Below are positions 44,761 to 53,778 of a DNA stretch of 64,000 nucleotides, piece by piece. Each line of letters starts with the position of its first letter. Positions within the stretch are counted from its first letter, which is position 1. Source of the DNA: Actinomadura madurae (lineage in GTDB: Bacteria > Actinomycetota > Actinomycetes > Streptosporangiales > Streptosporangiaceae); NCBI RefSeq assembly GCF_900115095.1, contig NZ_FOVH01000001.1:372001-436000 (forward strand), given 5' to 3'. Below the pieces are notes generated by a model. That model saw only the letters and a program-made list of their open reading frames with translations, searched no databases and was not told the DNA's origin. The position numbers were made by a program, and so were the translations under genes.

Positions 44761-45639
44761 ATGGCGGAGACGCGGACCCTCGTCTCGCCGCACGCGCTCG
44801 GCACCCGCCGCGGCAAGGCGGTCTACTGGACGGTCTTCACCACCGTCTTCGTGACCTTCACGTTCGTGTTCGTCTTCCCGCTGTACTGGATGGTCACCGG
44901 CGCGATGAAGTCGCCGGACGAGCTGGCCGACATCCCGCCGAGCGTGTTCCCGCGCGGCATCGACCTGGGCGGCTACCGGGAGGCGTGGCGGCAGCTCGAC
45001 CTCGGCAAGTACATGTGGAACACCACGGTCTACGCCGTCGGCGCCTGGCTGTTCACGCTCGGCGTGGACGTCACCGCCGCGTACGCGCTGTCGAAGCTGC
45101 GGCCGCTGCTCGGCCGGGCGGTCCTCGGCATGATGCTGGCGACGCTGATGATCCCGCCGATGGTCATCCTGCTGCCCGCCTACCTGACCGTGAAGGACCT
45201 GCCGATCCTGCACGTCAACCTGCTCAACACCCCGTGGGCCATCTGGTTGCCGGCCGCCGCGAACGCGTTCAACATCTTCCTGCTCAAGCGGTTCTTCGAC
45301 TCGATCCCCACCGAGCTGCTGGACGCCGCCGAGGTGGACGGCGCGTCGCCCGCCCGGATCCTGTGGTCGATCGTGCTGCCGGTGTCCCGGCCGATCCTCG
45401 GCGTCGTGTCGATCTTCACGGTGGTGAACGTCTGGCGCGACTTCGTCTGGCCGCTGCTCGTGCTGCCCGACACCGAACGCAAGACGATCAGCGTCGCGAT
45501 CGCCTCCCTCGCGGTGCAGGTGCCGCAGAACGTGCTGATCGGCTCGCTGGTGATCGCGAGCCTGCCCACCATCGTCGTCTTCTTCGTCTTCCAGCGGCAC
45601 ATCATGGCCGGTCTCACGGCGGGCGGCCTGAAGGGCTGA
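44761..45639 (+). CDS. Sugar ABC transporter permease (MalG-like)
   Basis: A 292-residue permease, the partner of the preceding gene. It has six hydrophobic helices, the MalG-like opening FVFPLYWMVTGAMKSPDELA and the EAA loop LLDAAEVDGASPARILWSIV. The C-terminus ends QRHIMAGLTAGGLKG, a common ending of MalG-type permeases. The ATG lies 2 bases after the MalF stop, indicating coupled translation. Confidence 0.92.
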   Translation: MAETRTLVSPHALGTRRGKAVYWTVFTTVFVTFTFVFVFPLYWMVTGAMKSPDELADIPPSVFPRGIDLGGYREAWRQLDLGKYMWNTTVYAVGAWLFTLGVDVTAAYALSKLRPLLGRAVLGMMLATLMIPPMVILLPAYLTVKDLPILHVNLLNTPWAIWLPAAANAFNIFLLKRFFDSIPTELLDAAEVDGASPARILWSIVLPVSRPILGVVSIFTVVNVWRDFVWPLLVLPDTERKTISVAIASLAVQVPQNVLIGSLVIASLPTIVVFFVFQRHIMAGLTAGGLKG

Positions 45640-45685
45640 CCCCCCCGTCAGGCCCCCGTCCCCGTTGCACTAAGGAGTTGCTCGC

Positions 45686-47242
45686 ATGCCCGAAGACTGG
45701 TGGCGCGGCGCGGTGATCTACCAGGTCTACCCGCGCAGTTTCGCCGACGGAAACGGCGACGGCGTCGGCGACCTGGCCGGCCTGCGCGGCCGGCTGCCCT
45801 ACCTCGCCGGGCTCGGCGTCGACGCGCTGTGGCTGAACCCGTGGTACCCCTCGCCGATGGCCGACGGCGGCTACGACGTCGCCGACTACCGGGACGTCGC
45901 GCCGGTGTTCGGCACGCTCGCCGAGGCCGAGGCGCTGATCGGCGAGGCGCACGGGGCCGGGTTGCGGATCATCCTGGACGTGGTGCCCAACCACGCCTCC
46001 GACCAGGCGGCCTGGTTCCAGGAGGCGCTCGCGGCCGGGCCGGGCTCACCGGAGCGGGAGCGGTTCTGGTTCCGGCCCGGCAAGGACGGCGGGCCGCCCA
46101 ACGACTGGCGGTCGATCTTCGGCGGGCCGGCGTGGACCCGCGTCCCGGACGGCGAGTGGTACCTGCACCTGTTCGCCCCCGAGCAGCCCGACTTCAACTG
46201 GAACAGCCCGGACGTCGTCCACGAGTTCCACGACGTCCTGCGGTTCTGGTACGACCGCGGCGTGGACGGGATCCGCATCGACTCGGCCGCGCTGCTGGTG
46301 AAGGACCCCGACGCCGAACCCGACGGCGGGCCCGACGGCCAGGACCCCTTCACCGACCGGGACGGCGTCCACGAGATCTACCGGGGCTGGCGCAAGGTCA
46401 CCGACGCCTATCCGGAGCGGATGCTCGTCGGCGAGGTGTGGCTGCCCGACCAGGAGCGCTTCGCGCGCTACCTGCGCCCGGACGAGATGCACACCGCGTT
46501 CAACTTCGACTTCCTCAACTGCGCGCTGGAGCCGGACGCGCTGCGCAGGGTGATCGACACGACGCTCGCGACGCACGTGCCGCTTGGCGCTCCGGCGACC
46601 TGGGTGCTGTCCAACCATGACGTCGTCCGCCCCGTGACCCGGTACGGCCGCGCCGACACCTCGTTCGACCTCCAGGACCGGCGGCACGGCGCGCCGACCG
46701 ACCGGGCGCTCGGCGTGCGCCGGGCGCGGGCCGCCGCGCTGCTGGCGATGGCGCTGCCGGGCGCCGTCTACGTCTACCAGGGCGAGGAGCTCGGCCTGCC
46801 CGAGGTCGAGGACCTCCCCGACGACGTGCGCGAGGACCCCATCTGGACCCGCTCCGGCCACACCGACCCCGGCCGCGACGGCTGCCGTGTGCCGCTGCCC
46901 TGGGCGGGGGACGAGCCGCCGTTCGGGTTCGGCGGCGACCCGTGGCTGCCGCAGCCGCCCGACTGGAAGGACCTCACGGTCGAGGCGCAGGACGCCGACC
47001 CGGGCTCGATGCTGAACCTCTACCGGGACGCCCTGGCGCTCCGCCGCGAGCACCTCGGCGACGGCTCCCTCACCTGGCTCCCGTCCGCGGCCGGCGTGCT
47101 GGCCTTCATCCGCGACTCAGGCCTGACCTGCGTGGTGAACCTCGGAACCGAGCCGGCCCCGGTGACCGGCGAGGTCCTGCTGGCCAGCGGGCCCCTCCAG
47201 GACGGGGCGCTGCCCCCGGACACGGCCGTCTGGCTGCGCTGA
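45686..47242 (+). CDS. GH13 alpha-glucosidase
   Basis: A 518-residue intracellular GH13 enzyme (no signal peptide), probably an alpha-glucosidase or oligo-1,6-glucosidase type. It opens WWRGAVIYQVYPRSFADGNG, with DVVPNHAS (region I), GIRIDSAA (region II, nucleophile Asp near 199), GEVW (region III, acid/base Glu near 250) and SNHDVVR (region IV). It has DGIRIDSA where most members have DGFRIDVA. AAGGAG precedes the ATG. It presumably cleaves oligosaccharides imported by the adjacent transporter into glucose. Confidence 0.92.
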   Translation: MPEDWWRGAVIYQVYPRSFADGNGDGVGDLAGLRGRLPYLAGLGVDALWLNPWYPSPMADGGYDVADYRDVAPVFGTLAEAEALIGEAHGAGLRIILDVVPNHASDQAAWFQEALAAGPGSPERERFWFRPGKDGGPPNDWRSIFGGPAWTRVPDGEWYLHLFAPEQPDFNWNSPDVVHEFHDVLRFWYDRGVDGIRIDSAALLVKDPDAEPDGGPDGQDPFTDRDGVHEIYRGWRKVTDAYPERMLVGEVWLPDQERFARYLRPDEMHTAFNFDFLNCALEPDALRRVIDTTLATHVPLGAPATWVLSNHDVVRPVTRYGRADTSFDLQDRRHGAPTDRALGVRRARAAALLAMALPGAVYVYQGEELGLPEVEDLPDDVREDPIWTRSGHTDPGRDGCRVPLPWAGDEPPFGFGGDPWLPQPPDWKDLTVEAQDADPGSMLNLYRDALALRREHLGDGSLTWLPSAAGVLAFIRDSGLTCVVNLGTEPAPVTGEVLLASGPLQDGALPPDTAVWLR

Positions 47243-47321
47243 CCGCGTCCGCGAACTTCTGCCGCTCCTCCCAGGCAGGTGTCCCACCCCCCGCAATCAC
47301 CGACAGGGAGCAGAACCAGCG

Positions 47322-50186
47322 ATGAGACAGAAGTCCCTCCGCATCCTGCTGGCCGCGGCACTGGCCGCCGCCGGGCTGACCGGCCCGGCGGCGGTGCCCG
47401 CGGCGGCCGACACGAACCTCGCCGCCGGGAAGCCGATCACGGCGTCCTCGCACGTCTTCGCGTTCACCGCGGCGAACGCCAACGACAACGACCTCGCGAC
47501 GTACTGGGAGTCGGGGCCGGGCGCCTATCCGGCCACGCTGACCGTCGATCTCGGCGCGAAGGCCGACCTCACCTTCGCGGTCGTGAAGCTGAACCCGGAC
47601 GCCGCGTGGGCGACCCGCACCCAGACGATCGAGGTGCTCGGCCGGAGCACCCCGAACGGCTCCTTCACGACCATCAAGCCGGCCGCCGCGTACACCTTCG
47701 ACCCGGCGAGCGGGAACACCGTGTCGATCCCTATTGTCGCGACCGCGGCCGGCGTGCGGCTGGCGTTCACGTCCAACTCCGGCGCGCCCGGCGGCCAGGC
47801 CGCCGAGGTCCAGGTGATCGGCACCCCGGCGCCGACCCCGGACCTGACGGTCACCGATGTCGCGTGGGACCCGGCGTCCCCGGTCGAGACCGACGACGTC
47901 ACGCTGCGCGCGACCGTGCGCAACATCGGGACGGGCACCGCCGGCCCGACCTCGCTCGACTTCCTGGCCGGCGGCCGGAAGGCGGCGTCCGCGCAGGTCG
48001 GCGAGCTGGCGGCCGGCGCGTCCACGACGGTGTCCGCGTCGATCGGGACGCGTGAGGCGGGCACCTACGCGGTCGCCGCCGAGGCCGACGCCGGCGACGA
48101 CGAGATCGAGCTGAACGAGACCGACAACGTGGCGGGCGCGCAGCTGACGGTGGCGCCGGTGCCGAGCTCCGACCTGGTCGCGCAGGCCGTCACCTGGAAC
48201 CCCGGCAACCCGCGGGCGGGCGACACCGTGACCTTCGCGGTGACGCTCCGGAACAACGGCACCCGGGCCACCGCCGGCGGCGCGCACGGGATCACCCTCC
48301 AGGTCCTGGACGGCGACGCCGCGGTGAAGACGCTGACCGGCTCCTACAGCGGGTCGCTCGCCCCCGGCGCCTCGACCGCACCGATCGACCTCGGCACCTG
48401 GACGGCCGCGAACGGCCGGTTCACGGTGCGGACCGTCGTCGACGACGACGCCAACGAGGTCCCGGTCAAGCGCGCGAACAACACGTCCGAGCAGTCCCTG
48501 TCCGTCGGCCGCGGCGCGCACCTGCCGTTCGACATGTACGAGGCGGAGGACGGCGTGCTCGGCGGCGGCGCGGCGACCGTCGGCCCGAACCGCACGGTCG
48601 GCGACCTCGCGGGGGAGGCGTCCGGCCGCCGCGCCGTCACGCTGAACACCACCGGAAGCAGCGTCGAGTTCACCACCGGGGCGGCCACCAACACGCTCGT
48701 GACCCGGTACTCCATCCCGGACGCGGCGGGCGGCGGCGGCATCGAGTCGACCCTCAACGTCTACGTCGACGGGACGTTCCTCAAGGCCGTCGACCTGACG
48801 TCCAAGTACACGTGGGTGTACGGGAACGAGGCGAGCCCGAGCGACTCGCCGGGCGCTGGGCCGCCCCGCCACATCTACGACGAGGCGAACCTGATGCTCG
48901 GCCGGACGGTCCCGGCCGGCAGCAGGATCAAGCTGCAGAAGGACGCCGCCAACACCACCACCTACGCCATCGACTTCATCAACACCGAACTCGCGACGGC
49001 CGCGCCGAACCCGGACCCCGCCAAGTACGCGGAGCCCGCCGGGTTCACGCACCAGGACGTCCAGAACGCCCTCGACAAGGTCCGCCAGGACGCGAACCTG
49101 ACCGGTGTCTACCTCCCTCCGGGCACCTACGAGACCGCGCAGAAGTTCCAGGTCTACGGGAAGGCGGTGAAGATCGTCGGCGCCGGGCCGTGGTTCACGC
49201 GGTTCCGCACGCCCGCGGCGCGGCAGAACACCGACGCCGGGTTCCGGACGGAGGCGTCCGCCAACGGCTCGACGTTCTCCGGCTTCGGGTTCTTCGGCAA
49301 CTACACGTCCCGCGTCGACGGGCCCGGGAAGGTGTTCGACTTCTCCAACGTCAGCGACATGACGATCGACGACATCTGGGCCGAGCACGTGGTCTGCCTG
49401 TTCTGGGGCACCAACGTCGACGACTCCACCATCAAGAACAGCCGCATCCGCGACACATGGGCGGACGGCCTGAACTTCACCAACGGGAGCAGCGGGAACC
49501 ACGTCGCGAACGTCGAGACGCGGACGACGGGCGACGACAGCTTCGCGCTCTTCCCGGCGATCGACCACCGCAACGAGCAGCAGACGGGCAACGTCTACGA
49601 GGACCTGACCTCGCTGCTGACCTGGAGGGCCGCCGGCCTCGCCGTCTACGGGGGAGGCGGCAACACCTTCCGCGACATCCACATCGCCGACACGCTCGTC
49701 TACTCCGGGATCACGATCGGGACGCTGAGGTTCGGGAGCATTCCGGCCCTCGGATTCGAGGCGAACCCCCAAACGAGGTTCGAGAACATCTCGCTGGTCC
49801 GGGACGGCGGCCACTTCTGGGGCCAGCAGACGTTCCCGGCCCTGTGGCTGTACTCGGCGGAGTACGCGTTCCGGGGAATCCGCATCAGCGACGTGGACAT
49901 CACCGATCCGACCTACTCCGGGATGATGTTCCAGACCAAGTACTCGGGAGGCCAGCCGCTCAACCCCGTGACCGACACCGTCCTGACGAACGTCAGCATT
50001 TCCGGTGCCCGCAAGAGCGGTGACGAGTTCGACGCCAAGTCCGGCTTCGGGATCTGGGTGAACGAGCTGCCCGAACCCGGGCAGGGCCCCGCGGTCGGCT
50101 CGGCGACGTTCAACGGCCTGGAACTGTCGAACAACCACCAGGACATCAGGAACACCACGACCACCTTCACCATCGACCGCGATTGA
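47322..50186 (+). CDS. Secreted multidomain beta-helix glycosidase, GH87-like (alpha-1,3-glucanase/mycodextranase type)
   Basis: A 954-residue secreted protein. Signal peptide 1-29; an F5/8-type (discoidin) carbohydrate-binding domain about 30-165 (NLAAGKPITASSHVFAF); two CARDB adhesion-like modules about 170-275 and 285-395 (DLTVTDVAWDPASPVETDDV, ETDNV); a CBM35/6-like domain starting FDMYEAEDGVLGG near 405; and a right-handed beta-helix from about 570 (GVYLPPGTYETAQKFQVYGK, SNVSDMTIDDIWAEH, TRTTGDDSFALF). The helix and its Asp-Asp pairs recall GH87 enzymes that cut alpha-1,3-glucan; a pectate-lyase-like or dextranase role is an alternative. The last gene of the LacI-ABC-GH13 locus. Confidence 0.78.
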   Translation: MRQKSLRILLAAALAAAGLTGPAAVPAAADTNLAAGKPITASSHVFAFTAANANDNDLATYWESGPGAYPATLTVDLGAKADLTFAVVKLNPDAAWATRTQTIEVLGRSTPNGSFTTIKPAAAYTFDPASGNTVSIPIVATAAGVRLAFTSNSGAPGGQAAEVQVIGTPAPTPDLTVTDVAWDPASPVETDDVTLRATVRNIGTGTAGPTSLDFLAGGRKAASAQVGELAAGASTTVSASIGTREAGTYAVAAEADAGDDEIELNETDNVAGAQLTVAPVPSSDLVAQAVTWNPGNPRAGDTVTFAVTLRNNGTRATAGGAHGITLQVLDGDAAVKTLTGSYSGSLAPGASTAPIDLGTWTAANGRFTVRTVVDDDANEVPVKRANNTSEQSLSVGRGAHLPFDMYEAEDGVLGGGAATVGPNRTVGDLAGEASGRRAVTLNTTGSSVEFTTGAATNTLVTRYSIPDAAGGGGIESTLNVYVDGTFLKAVDLTSKYTWVYGNEASPSDSPGAGPPRHIYDEANLMLGRTVPAGSRIKLQKDAANTTTYAIDFINTELATAAPNPDPAKYAEPAGFTHQDVQNALDKVRQDANLTGVYLPPGTYETAQKFQVYGKAVKIVGAGPWFTRFRTPAARQNTDAGFRTEASANGSTFSGFGFFGNYTSRVDGPGKVFDFSNVSDMTIDDIWAEHVVCLFWGTNVDDSTIKNSRIRDTWADGLNFTNGSSGNHVANVETRTTGDDSFALFPAIDHRNEQQTGNVYEDLTSLLTWRAAGLAVYGGGGNTFRDIHIADTLVYSGITIGTLRFGSIPALGFEANPQTRFENISLVRDGGHFWGQQTFPALWLYSAEYAFRGIRISDVDITDPTYSGMMFQTKYSGGQPLNPVTDTVLTNVSISGARKSGDEFDAKSGFGIWVNELPEPGQGPAVGSATFNGLELSNNHQDIRNTTTTFTIDRD

Positions 50187-50197
50187 CCCGGGGGACC

Positions 50198-50233
50198 GGG
50201 GGCCGCGGGTGTTGGGAGGCGCCCGCGGTCCCC
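50198..50233. terminator. Bidirectional hairpin between the beta-helix glycosidase and the MerR gene
   Basis: GGGGGCCGCGGG (50198-50209) pairs with CCCGCGGTCCCC (50222-50233), one G-T wobble, around a 12-base loop. It lies between two convergent stop codons (50186 and 50238) and could terminate both. Confidence 0.75.
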
Positions 50234-50237
50234 GCGC

Positions 50238-51002
50238 TCACCGCTCGCGGAGGTAGGCGTCCAGCTCGGCCGCCCCGGCGAGCATCGCGCGCCCGCGGGC
50301 CGACAGCCGGCCGTGCCAGTCGCGCAGGGCGCCCTCCAGCGGTTCCAGCCCGCCGGCCGCCCGCACCTGCGCGAGCAGCGGGGCGATCTGCTCCAGCAGG
50401 TAGCCTCCCCGCCGGAGCTGGTGCGCCAGCCGCGCGTCCCGCACGGCGGCCTCGTCGTAGACGCGGTACCCGGTCCGCGGGTCGCGGCGCGGACGCACCA
50501 GCCCCGCGCGCTCCCACTTGCGCAGCGTCGCGGGCCGAATCCCGAGCCGCCGCGCCAGCGGTCCGATGAAGGTCTCGCGGGGCCCGGACGCCCTCCCGGA
50601 CGCCGGCGCCCGGCCGGTCGCCGGCGCCGCGCCGGACTCCGTGACCGCGCCCGGGTCCAGGTCGCGCAGGGCGGCCTCCACCGCCCGGAGGGTCCGGCGG
50701 TCGTCGAGGAGCTGGGCATGGCTCTCGTCGATCAGGCGGAACGCCTCCTCGGCCGCCCCCTCGTTCACGGCCCGCATGATCGACGTCGCGGTGCGGTGGC
50801 CGTGGCCCGGCACCAGGGCGAGGAACGCGCGCAGGGCCTGCGCGTGGGACGGGGTGTAGGTGCGGTAGCCGTGGGCCGTCCGGCCGGCCGGCGGAAGGAT
50901 GCCGACCTCCTCGTAGTTCCTGACCGCCTGCGTCGACAGGCCGTGCTCCCGCGCCAGGTCGACCGGCCTGAGCCGTCCTCCGTTTTGAAGCTTTCGTCCC
51001 AT
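50238..51002 (-). CDS. MerR-family regulator with two helix-turn-helix domains (TioE-like)
   Basis: A 254-residue protein with a MerR DNA-binding domain at each half: the first is RPVDLAREHGLSTQAVRNYE then EVGILPPAGRTAHGYRTYTP (about 10-55), the second FIGPLARRLGIRPATLRKWE then RAGLVRPRRDPRTGYRVYDE (about 145-190). This double layout is seen in TioE-type regulators beside resistance genes. The ATG at 51002 is used; an in-frame TTG at 51044 would add 14 residues. It is divergent from the erythromycin-esterase-like gene, which it probably controls. Confidence 0.85.
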   Translation of the reverse strand: MGRKLQNGGRLRPVDLAREHGLSTQAVRNYEEVGILPPAGRTAHGYRTYTPSHAQALRAFLALVPGHGHRTATSIMRAVNEGAAEEAFRLIDESHAQLLDDRRTLRAVEAALRDLDPGAVTESGAAPATGRAPASGRASGPRETFIGPLARRLGIRPATLRKWERAGLVRPRRDPRTGYRVYDEAAVRDARLAHQLRRGGYLLEQIAPLLAQVRAAGGLEPLEGALRDWHGRLSARGRAMLAGAAELDAYLRER

Positions 51003-51042
51003 ACCTGCGCCGCAATCTCCATAAAGTTTCAACCGAAAGTTC

Positions 51043-51054
51043 AACGATACCGTT
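51043..51054. promoter_or_regulatory. Palindrome between the MerR and esterase genes
   Basis: AACGATACCGTT is a 12-base palindrome with 10 of 12 positions symmetric, in the AT-rich 58-base gap between the divergent starts. Nearby GTTTCAACC and AGTTCAACG form a loose direct repeat. MerR regulators bind such dyads within promoters with long spacers; assignment is inferred. Confidence 0.45.
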
Positions 51055-51060
51055 TATCTT

Positions 51061-52257
51061 ATGGCTACCGGAATCACGGACACCGTCCAGGCCGTCGACC
51101 CGACCGCCGTCATGGGCCTGCTCCCGGCCCGGCCGCGGCTGCTCGCCCTGGGCGAGCCGACCCATGATGAGGACGTCCTGCTCGACGTCCGCAACGACCT
51201 CTTCCGCCGGCTCGTCGAGGAGGACGGCCGCCGGACGATCGCGATCGAGAGCGACTGCCTGATGGGCCTCGTCGTGGACGACCACGTCACCTCGGGCACG
51301 GGCACCCTCGACGAGGTCATGGAGCGCGGGTTCAGCCACGGCTGGGGCGCCTCCGCCGCCAACCGCGAGCTCGTGCGCTGGATGCGCGCCCGCAACGAGG
51401 GCCGGCCGGCGTCCGAACACGTCCGCTTCGCCGGTTTCGACGGCCCGCTGGAGATCACCGCGGCCGCGAGCCCCCGAAAGGCCCTCACCGCGCTGCACCG
51501 CTACCTCGCGAACCAGGTCGGTGCCGGCCTGCTCCCCTGCACCGCGGAGACGCTCGACCGCCTGCTCGGCGCCGACGACCGGTGGACCGAGCCCGCCGCG
51601 ATGATGGACCCGTCCCGGTCCGTCGGGCGGTCGGCCGACGCCGGGGAACTGCGGGTGCTGGCCGACGATCTCGTGGCGCTGCTCGGCGCGCGGGCGCCGG
51701 ACCTCGCCGCCACGGGGGACGGCTGGGACCGGGCGCGGCTGTACGGCCGCACCGCCGTCGGCCTGCTGCGCTACCACTACTGGATGGCCGACGACTCACC
51801 GGCGCGCCTGGCGCGGCTGGTCGGCGTGCGCGACCAGATGATGGCCGCGAACCTCCTCGCCCTCGCCGGACGGGGTGATGTGTTCGTTCACGCCCACAAC
51901 GCCCATCTCCAGCGCGACAGGAGCTCGATGCGCATGGGCGGCGAGCGGGTCGAGTGGTGGAGCGCCGGCGCCCTCGTGAGCACCCGGCTGGGTCCGGAGT
52001 ACGCCTTCCTGGCCACCGGCCTGGGCACGATCCGGCATCGCGGGGTGGACGCCCCTCCTCGCGACACCCTCGAAGGCCTCCTGTACGCCCTGCCGGAGGA
52101 CCGGTTCCTCGTCGACCCGCGCCGCCTGGCCGCCGCCTTCGGTGACGCGGCTCCCGCCCCCCGCGCGTCCCCCTACTTCGGCTACGCCCCGCTCGATCCC
52201 GGCCATCTGGCACGGATCGACGGGATCGTGTTCGTCAAGGACGTCCCGCGGCCCTAG
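51061..52257 (+). CDS. Erythromycin esterase (EreA/EreB-like) family protein
   Basis: A 398-residue member of the erythromycin-esterase superfamily, which includes macrolide-lactone hydrolases and many enzymes of unknown substrate. Catalytic-type motifs are LLALGEPTHDEDVLLDVRND, IAIESDC, HGWGASAANRELVRWMRARN and the histidine-rich FVHAHNAHLQRDR. No signal peptide. The ATG at 51061 has no ribosome binding site, and only 58 bases separate it from the divergent MerR gene. Macrolide hydrolysis is possible but unproven; many environmental members do not confer resistance. Confidence 0.85.
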   Translation: MATGITDTVQAVDPTAVMGLLPARPRLLALGEPTHDEDVLLDVRNDLFRRLVEEDGRRTIAIESDCLMGLVVDDHVTSGTGTLDEVMERGFSHGWGASAANRELVRWMRARNEGRPASEHVRFAGFDGPLEITAAASPRKALTALHRYLANQVGAGLLPCTAETLDRLLGADDRWTEPAAMMDPSRSVGRSADAGELRVLADDLVALLGARAPDLAATGDGWDRARLYGRTAVGLLRYHYWMADDSPARLARLVGVRDQMMAANLLALAGRGDVFVHAHNAHLQRDRSSMRMGGERVEWWSAGALVSTRLGPEYAFLATGLGTIRHRGVDAPPRDTLEGLLYALPEDRFLVDPRRLAAAFGDAAPAPRASPYFGYAPLDPGHLARIDGIVFVKDVPRP

Positions 52258-52260
52258 CCC

Positions 52261-52292
52261 GCCCGCCCCCGGCCCGGCCGCCGGGGGCGGGC
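52261..52292. terminator. Bidirectional hairpin between the esterase and the emfourin-like gene
   Basis: GCCCGCCCCCGGC (52261-52273) and GCCGGGGGCGGGC (52280-52292) form a perfect 13-bp stem with a 6-base loop between two convergent stop codons. No T tract on either side. Confidence 0.75.
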
Positions 52293-52298
52293 GCGGGC

Positions 52299-52553
52299 TC
52301 AGCGGGCGCGGCCCAGGACGTGGTGGACGAGCTCGCGGAGGGCGCCGTGGAGCTGCGCCTCGCCGATGGTGGTCCGGTCACCGTCGATGTCGATCTCGTA
52401 CAGGAACTGGTCGGGGATTCGGCCCGGCGGCGGGACGCTTTTCAGGTCGACGCGGCCGACGAGCCTCGACAGCATGGGATCGCTGGCGCTGTCGGACTCG
52501 GCGCGCCGCTCGATACCCGCGAATCCCCCGCTGCGGACGACTGTCACTTTCAC
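52299..52553 (-). CDS. Emfourin-like protease inhibitor
   Basis: An 84-residue protein resembling emfourin, the cytoplasmic inhibitor of protealysin-type M4 proteases. It opens KVTVVRSGGFAGIERRAESD, has a central LKSVPPPGRIPDQFLYEIDI and ends with an ELVHHVLGRA helix. The GTG at 52553 lies 2 bases after the TAG of the upstream protease gene, so protease and inhibitor are translated together. In Serratia, emfourin is likewise encoded directly after protealysin. No signal peptide. Confidence 0.8.
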   Translation of the reverse strand: MKVTVVRSGGFAGIERRAESDSASDPMLSRLVGRVDLKSVPPPGRIPDQFLYEIDIDGDRTTIGEAQLHGALRELVHHVLGRAR

Positions 52554-52555
52554 TG

Positions 52556-53596
52556 CTATCCGTTCGCCTCCAGGGAGACGCCTACCCCCGTCCAGGCCCG
52601 GCTCACGGCCTTGGTCTCGACGGCGTCGGCGCCGTACAGCGCGGTCGAGGCCCGGACGGTCGCGGCGGCGAACGCGGTGAAGTCCGCGTCGGCCGCCAGC
52701 TCGCCGCCGGTGAGCGTGTCGTACCAGACCCGGCCCGCCTTCTCCCAGGCGTTGCCGCCGATGCCGGCGGCGGCGAGGTAGAAGGCGTGGTTGGGGATGC
52801 CCGAGTTGATGTGGACGCCGCCGTTGTCCCGGTAGGTCTCGACGTAGTGGTCCATGTGGCCGGGCTGGGGGTCCTTGCCGAGGCGCGGGTCGTCGTAGGC
52901 GGTGCCGGGCTCCTTCATGGAGCGCAGCGCGACGCCGTTCACGCCCTCGGCGAGCAGGCCCTGCCCGATGAGCCAGTCGGCCTGGTCGGCGGTCTGCCCG
53001 AGATGCCACTGCTTGACCAGCGAGCCGAAGACGTCCGACAGGGACTCGTTCAGGGCGCCGGACTGGCCGTAGTACTCCAGGTTCGCGGTGTACTGCGTGA
53101 CGCCGTGCACGAGTTCGTGGCCGGTGACGTCGAGGGGGCCGGTGAAGTCGGTGAACACGACGCCGTCGCCGTCCCCGTACACCATCTGCTCGCCGTTCCA
53201 GAAGGCGTTGTCGTACCGGTCGCCGTAGTGGACGGTCGAGACCATCCCGAGCCCGGCGCCGTCGATCGAGTTGCGGCGGTAGGCGGCCTCGAAGAAGTCG
53301 AAGGTGGCGCCGAGCCAGTCGTAGGCGCGGTCGGCCGTCCGGTCGCCGGTGGCCGGTGCGCCCTCCGCGCGCACGGTCCGGCCGGGCAGTTCCTCGCGGT
53401 GCCCGGCGTCCTTGATCGTCCGGTTGGGGACGAAGTCCTCGGACGGGGAGGGGGCCCCGGCCGCGGACGTCCGCCGCTCGGCGTACTGCGCGGAGGTGAG
53501 CGCCAGCGTACGGCGGGCGCGGTCGCGGATGGCCGGGTCATCGGCGTCGCGGGCGATCCGCTCCAGCATGTGCGGTGGCACGATGTGGCATCTCAT
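52556..53596 (-). CDS. Protealysin-like M4 metallopeptidase
   Basis: A 346-residue M4 (thermolysin-family) zinc peptidase without signal peptide. It starts with the protealysin-type propeptide motif RCHIVPPHMLERIA, a short (about 50-residue) precursor rather than the long thermolysin propeptide. Catalytic motifs are HELVHGVT (His160, Glu161, His164), the third ligand Glu in NESLSDVFG, and GGVHINSGIPNHAFY with the transition-state His. The ATG at 53596 is chosen because upstream in-frame sequence is not protease-like. It is followed 2 bases later by its likely inhibitor. Confidence 0.92.
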   Translation of the reverse strand: MRCHIVPPHMLERIARDADDPAIRDRARRTLALTSAQYAERRTSAAGAPSPSEDFVPNRTIKDAGHREELPGRTVRAEGAPATGDRTADRAYDWLGATFDFFEAAYRRNSIDGAGLGMVSTVHYGDRYDNAFWNGEQMVYGDGDGVVFTDFTGPLDVTGHELVHGVTQYTANLEYYGQSGALNESLSDVFGSLVKQWHLGQTADQADWLIGQGLLAEGVNGVALRSMKEPGTAYDDPRLGKDPQPGHMDHYVETYRDNGGVHINSGIPNHAFYLAAAGIGGNAWEKAGRVWYDTLTGGELAADADFTAFAAATVRASTALYGADAVETKAVSRAWTGVGVSLEANG

Positions 53597-53778
53597 GCCC
53601 CAACGCTGCCAGGTCCCTGTGGTCCGGGCCACAACTTTCGGAAGGACGCTACGGCCGAATCCGGTCACGGTACGTGATCGTCGCGGCGCGCAGCGGCATC
53701 GTCGAGTGACTTGTGCAGATCCTGGGGAGATGCCGGGCGGGCGCCGAGGCATCCGGTGACGTGCGTCAGAATGAACGG

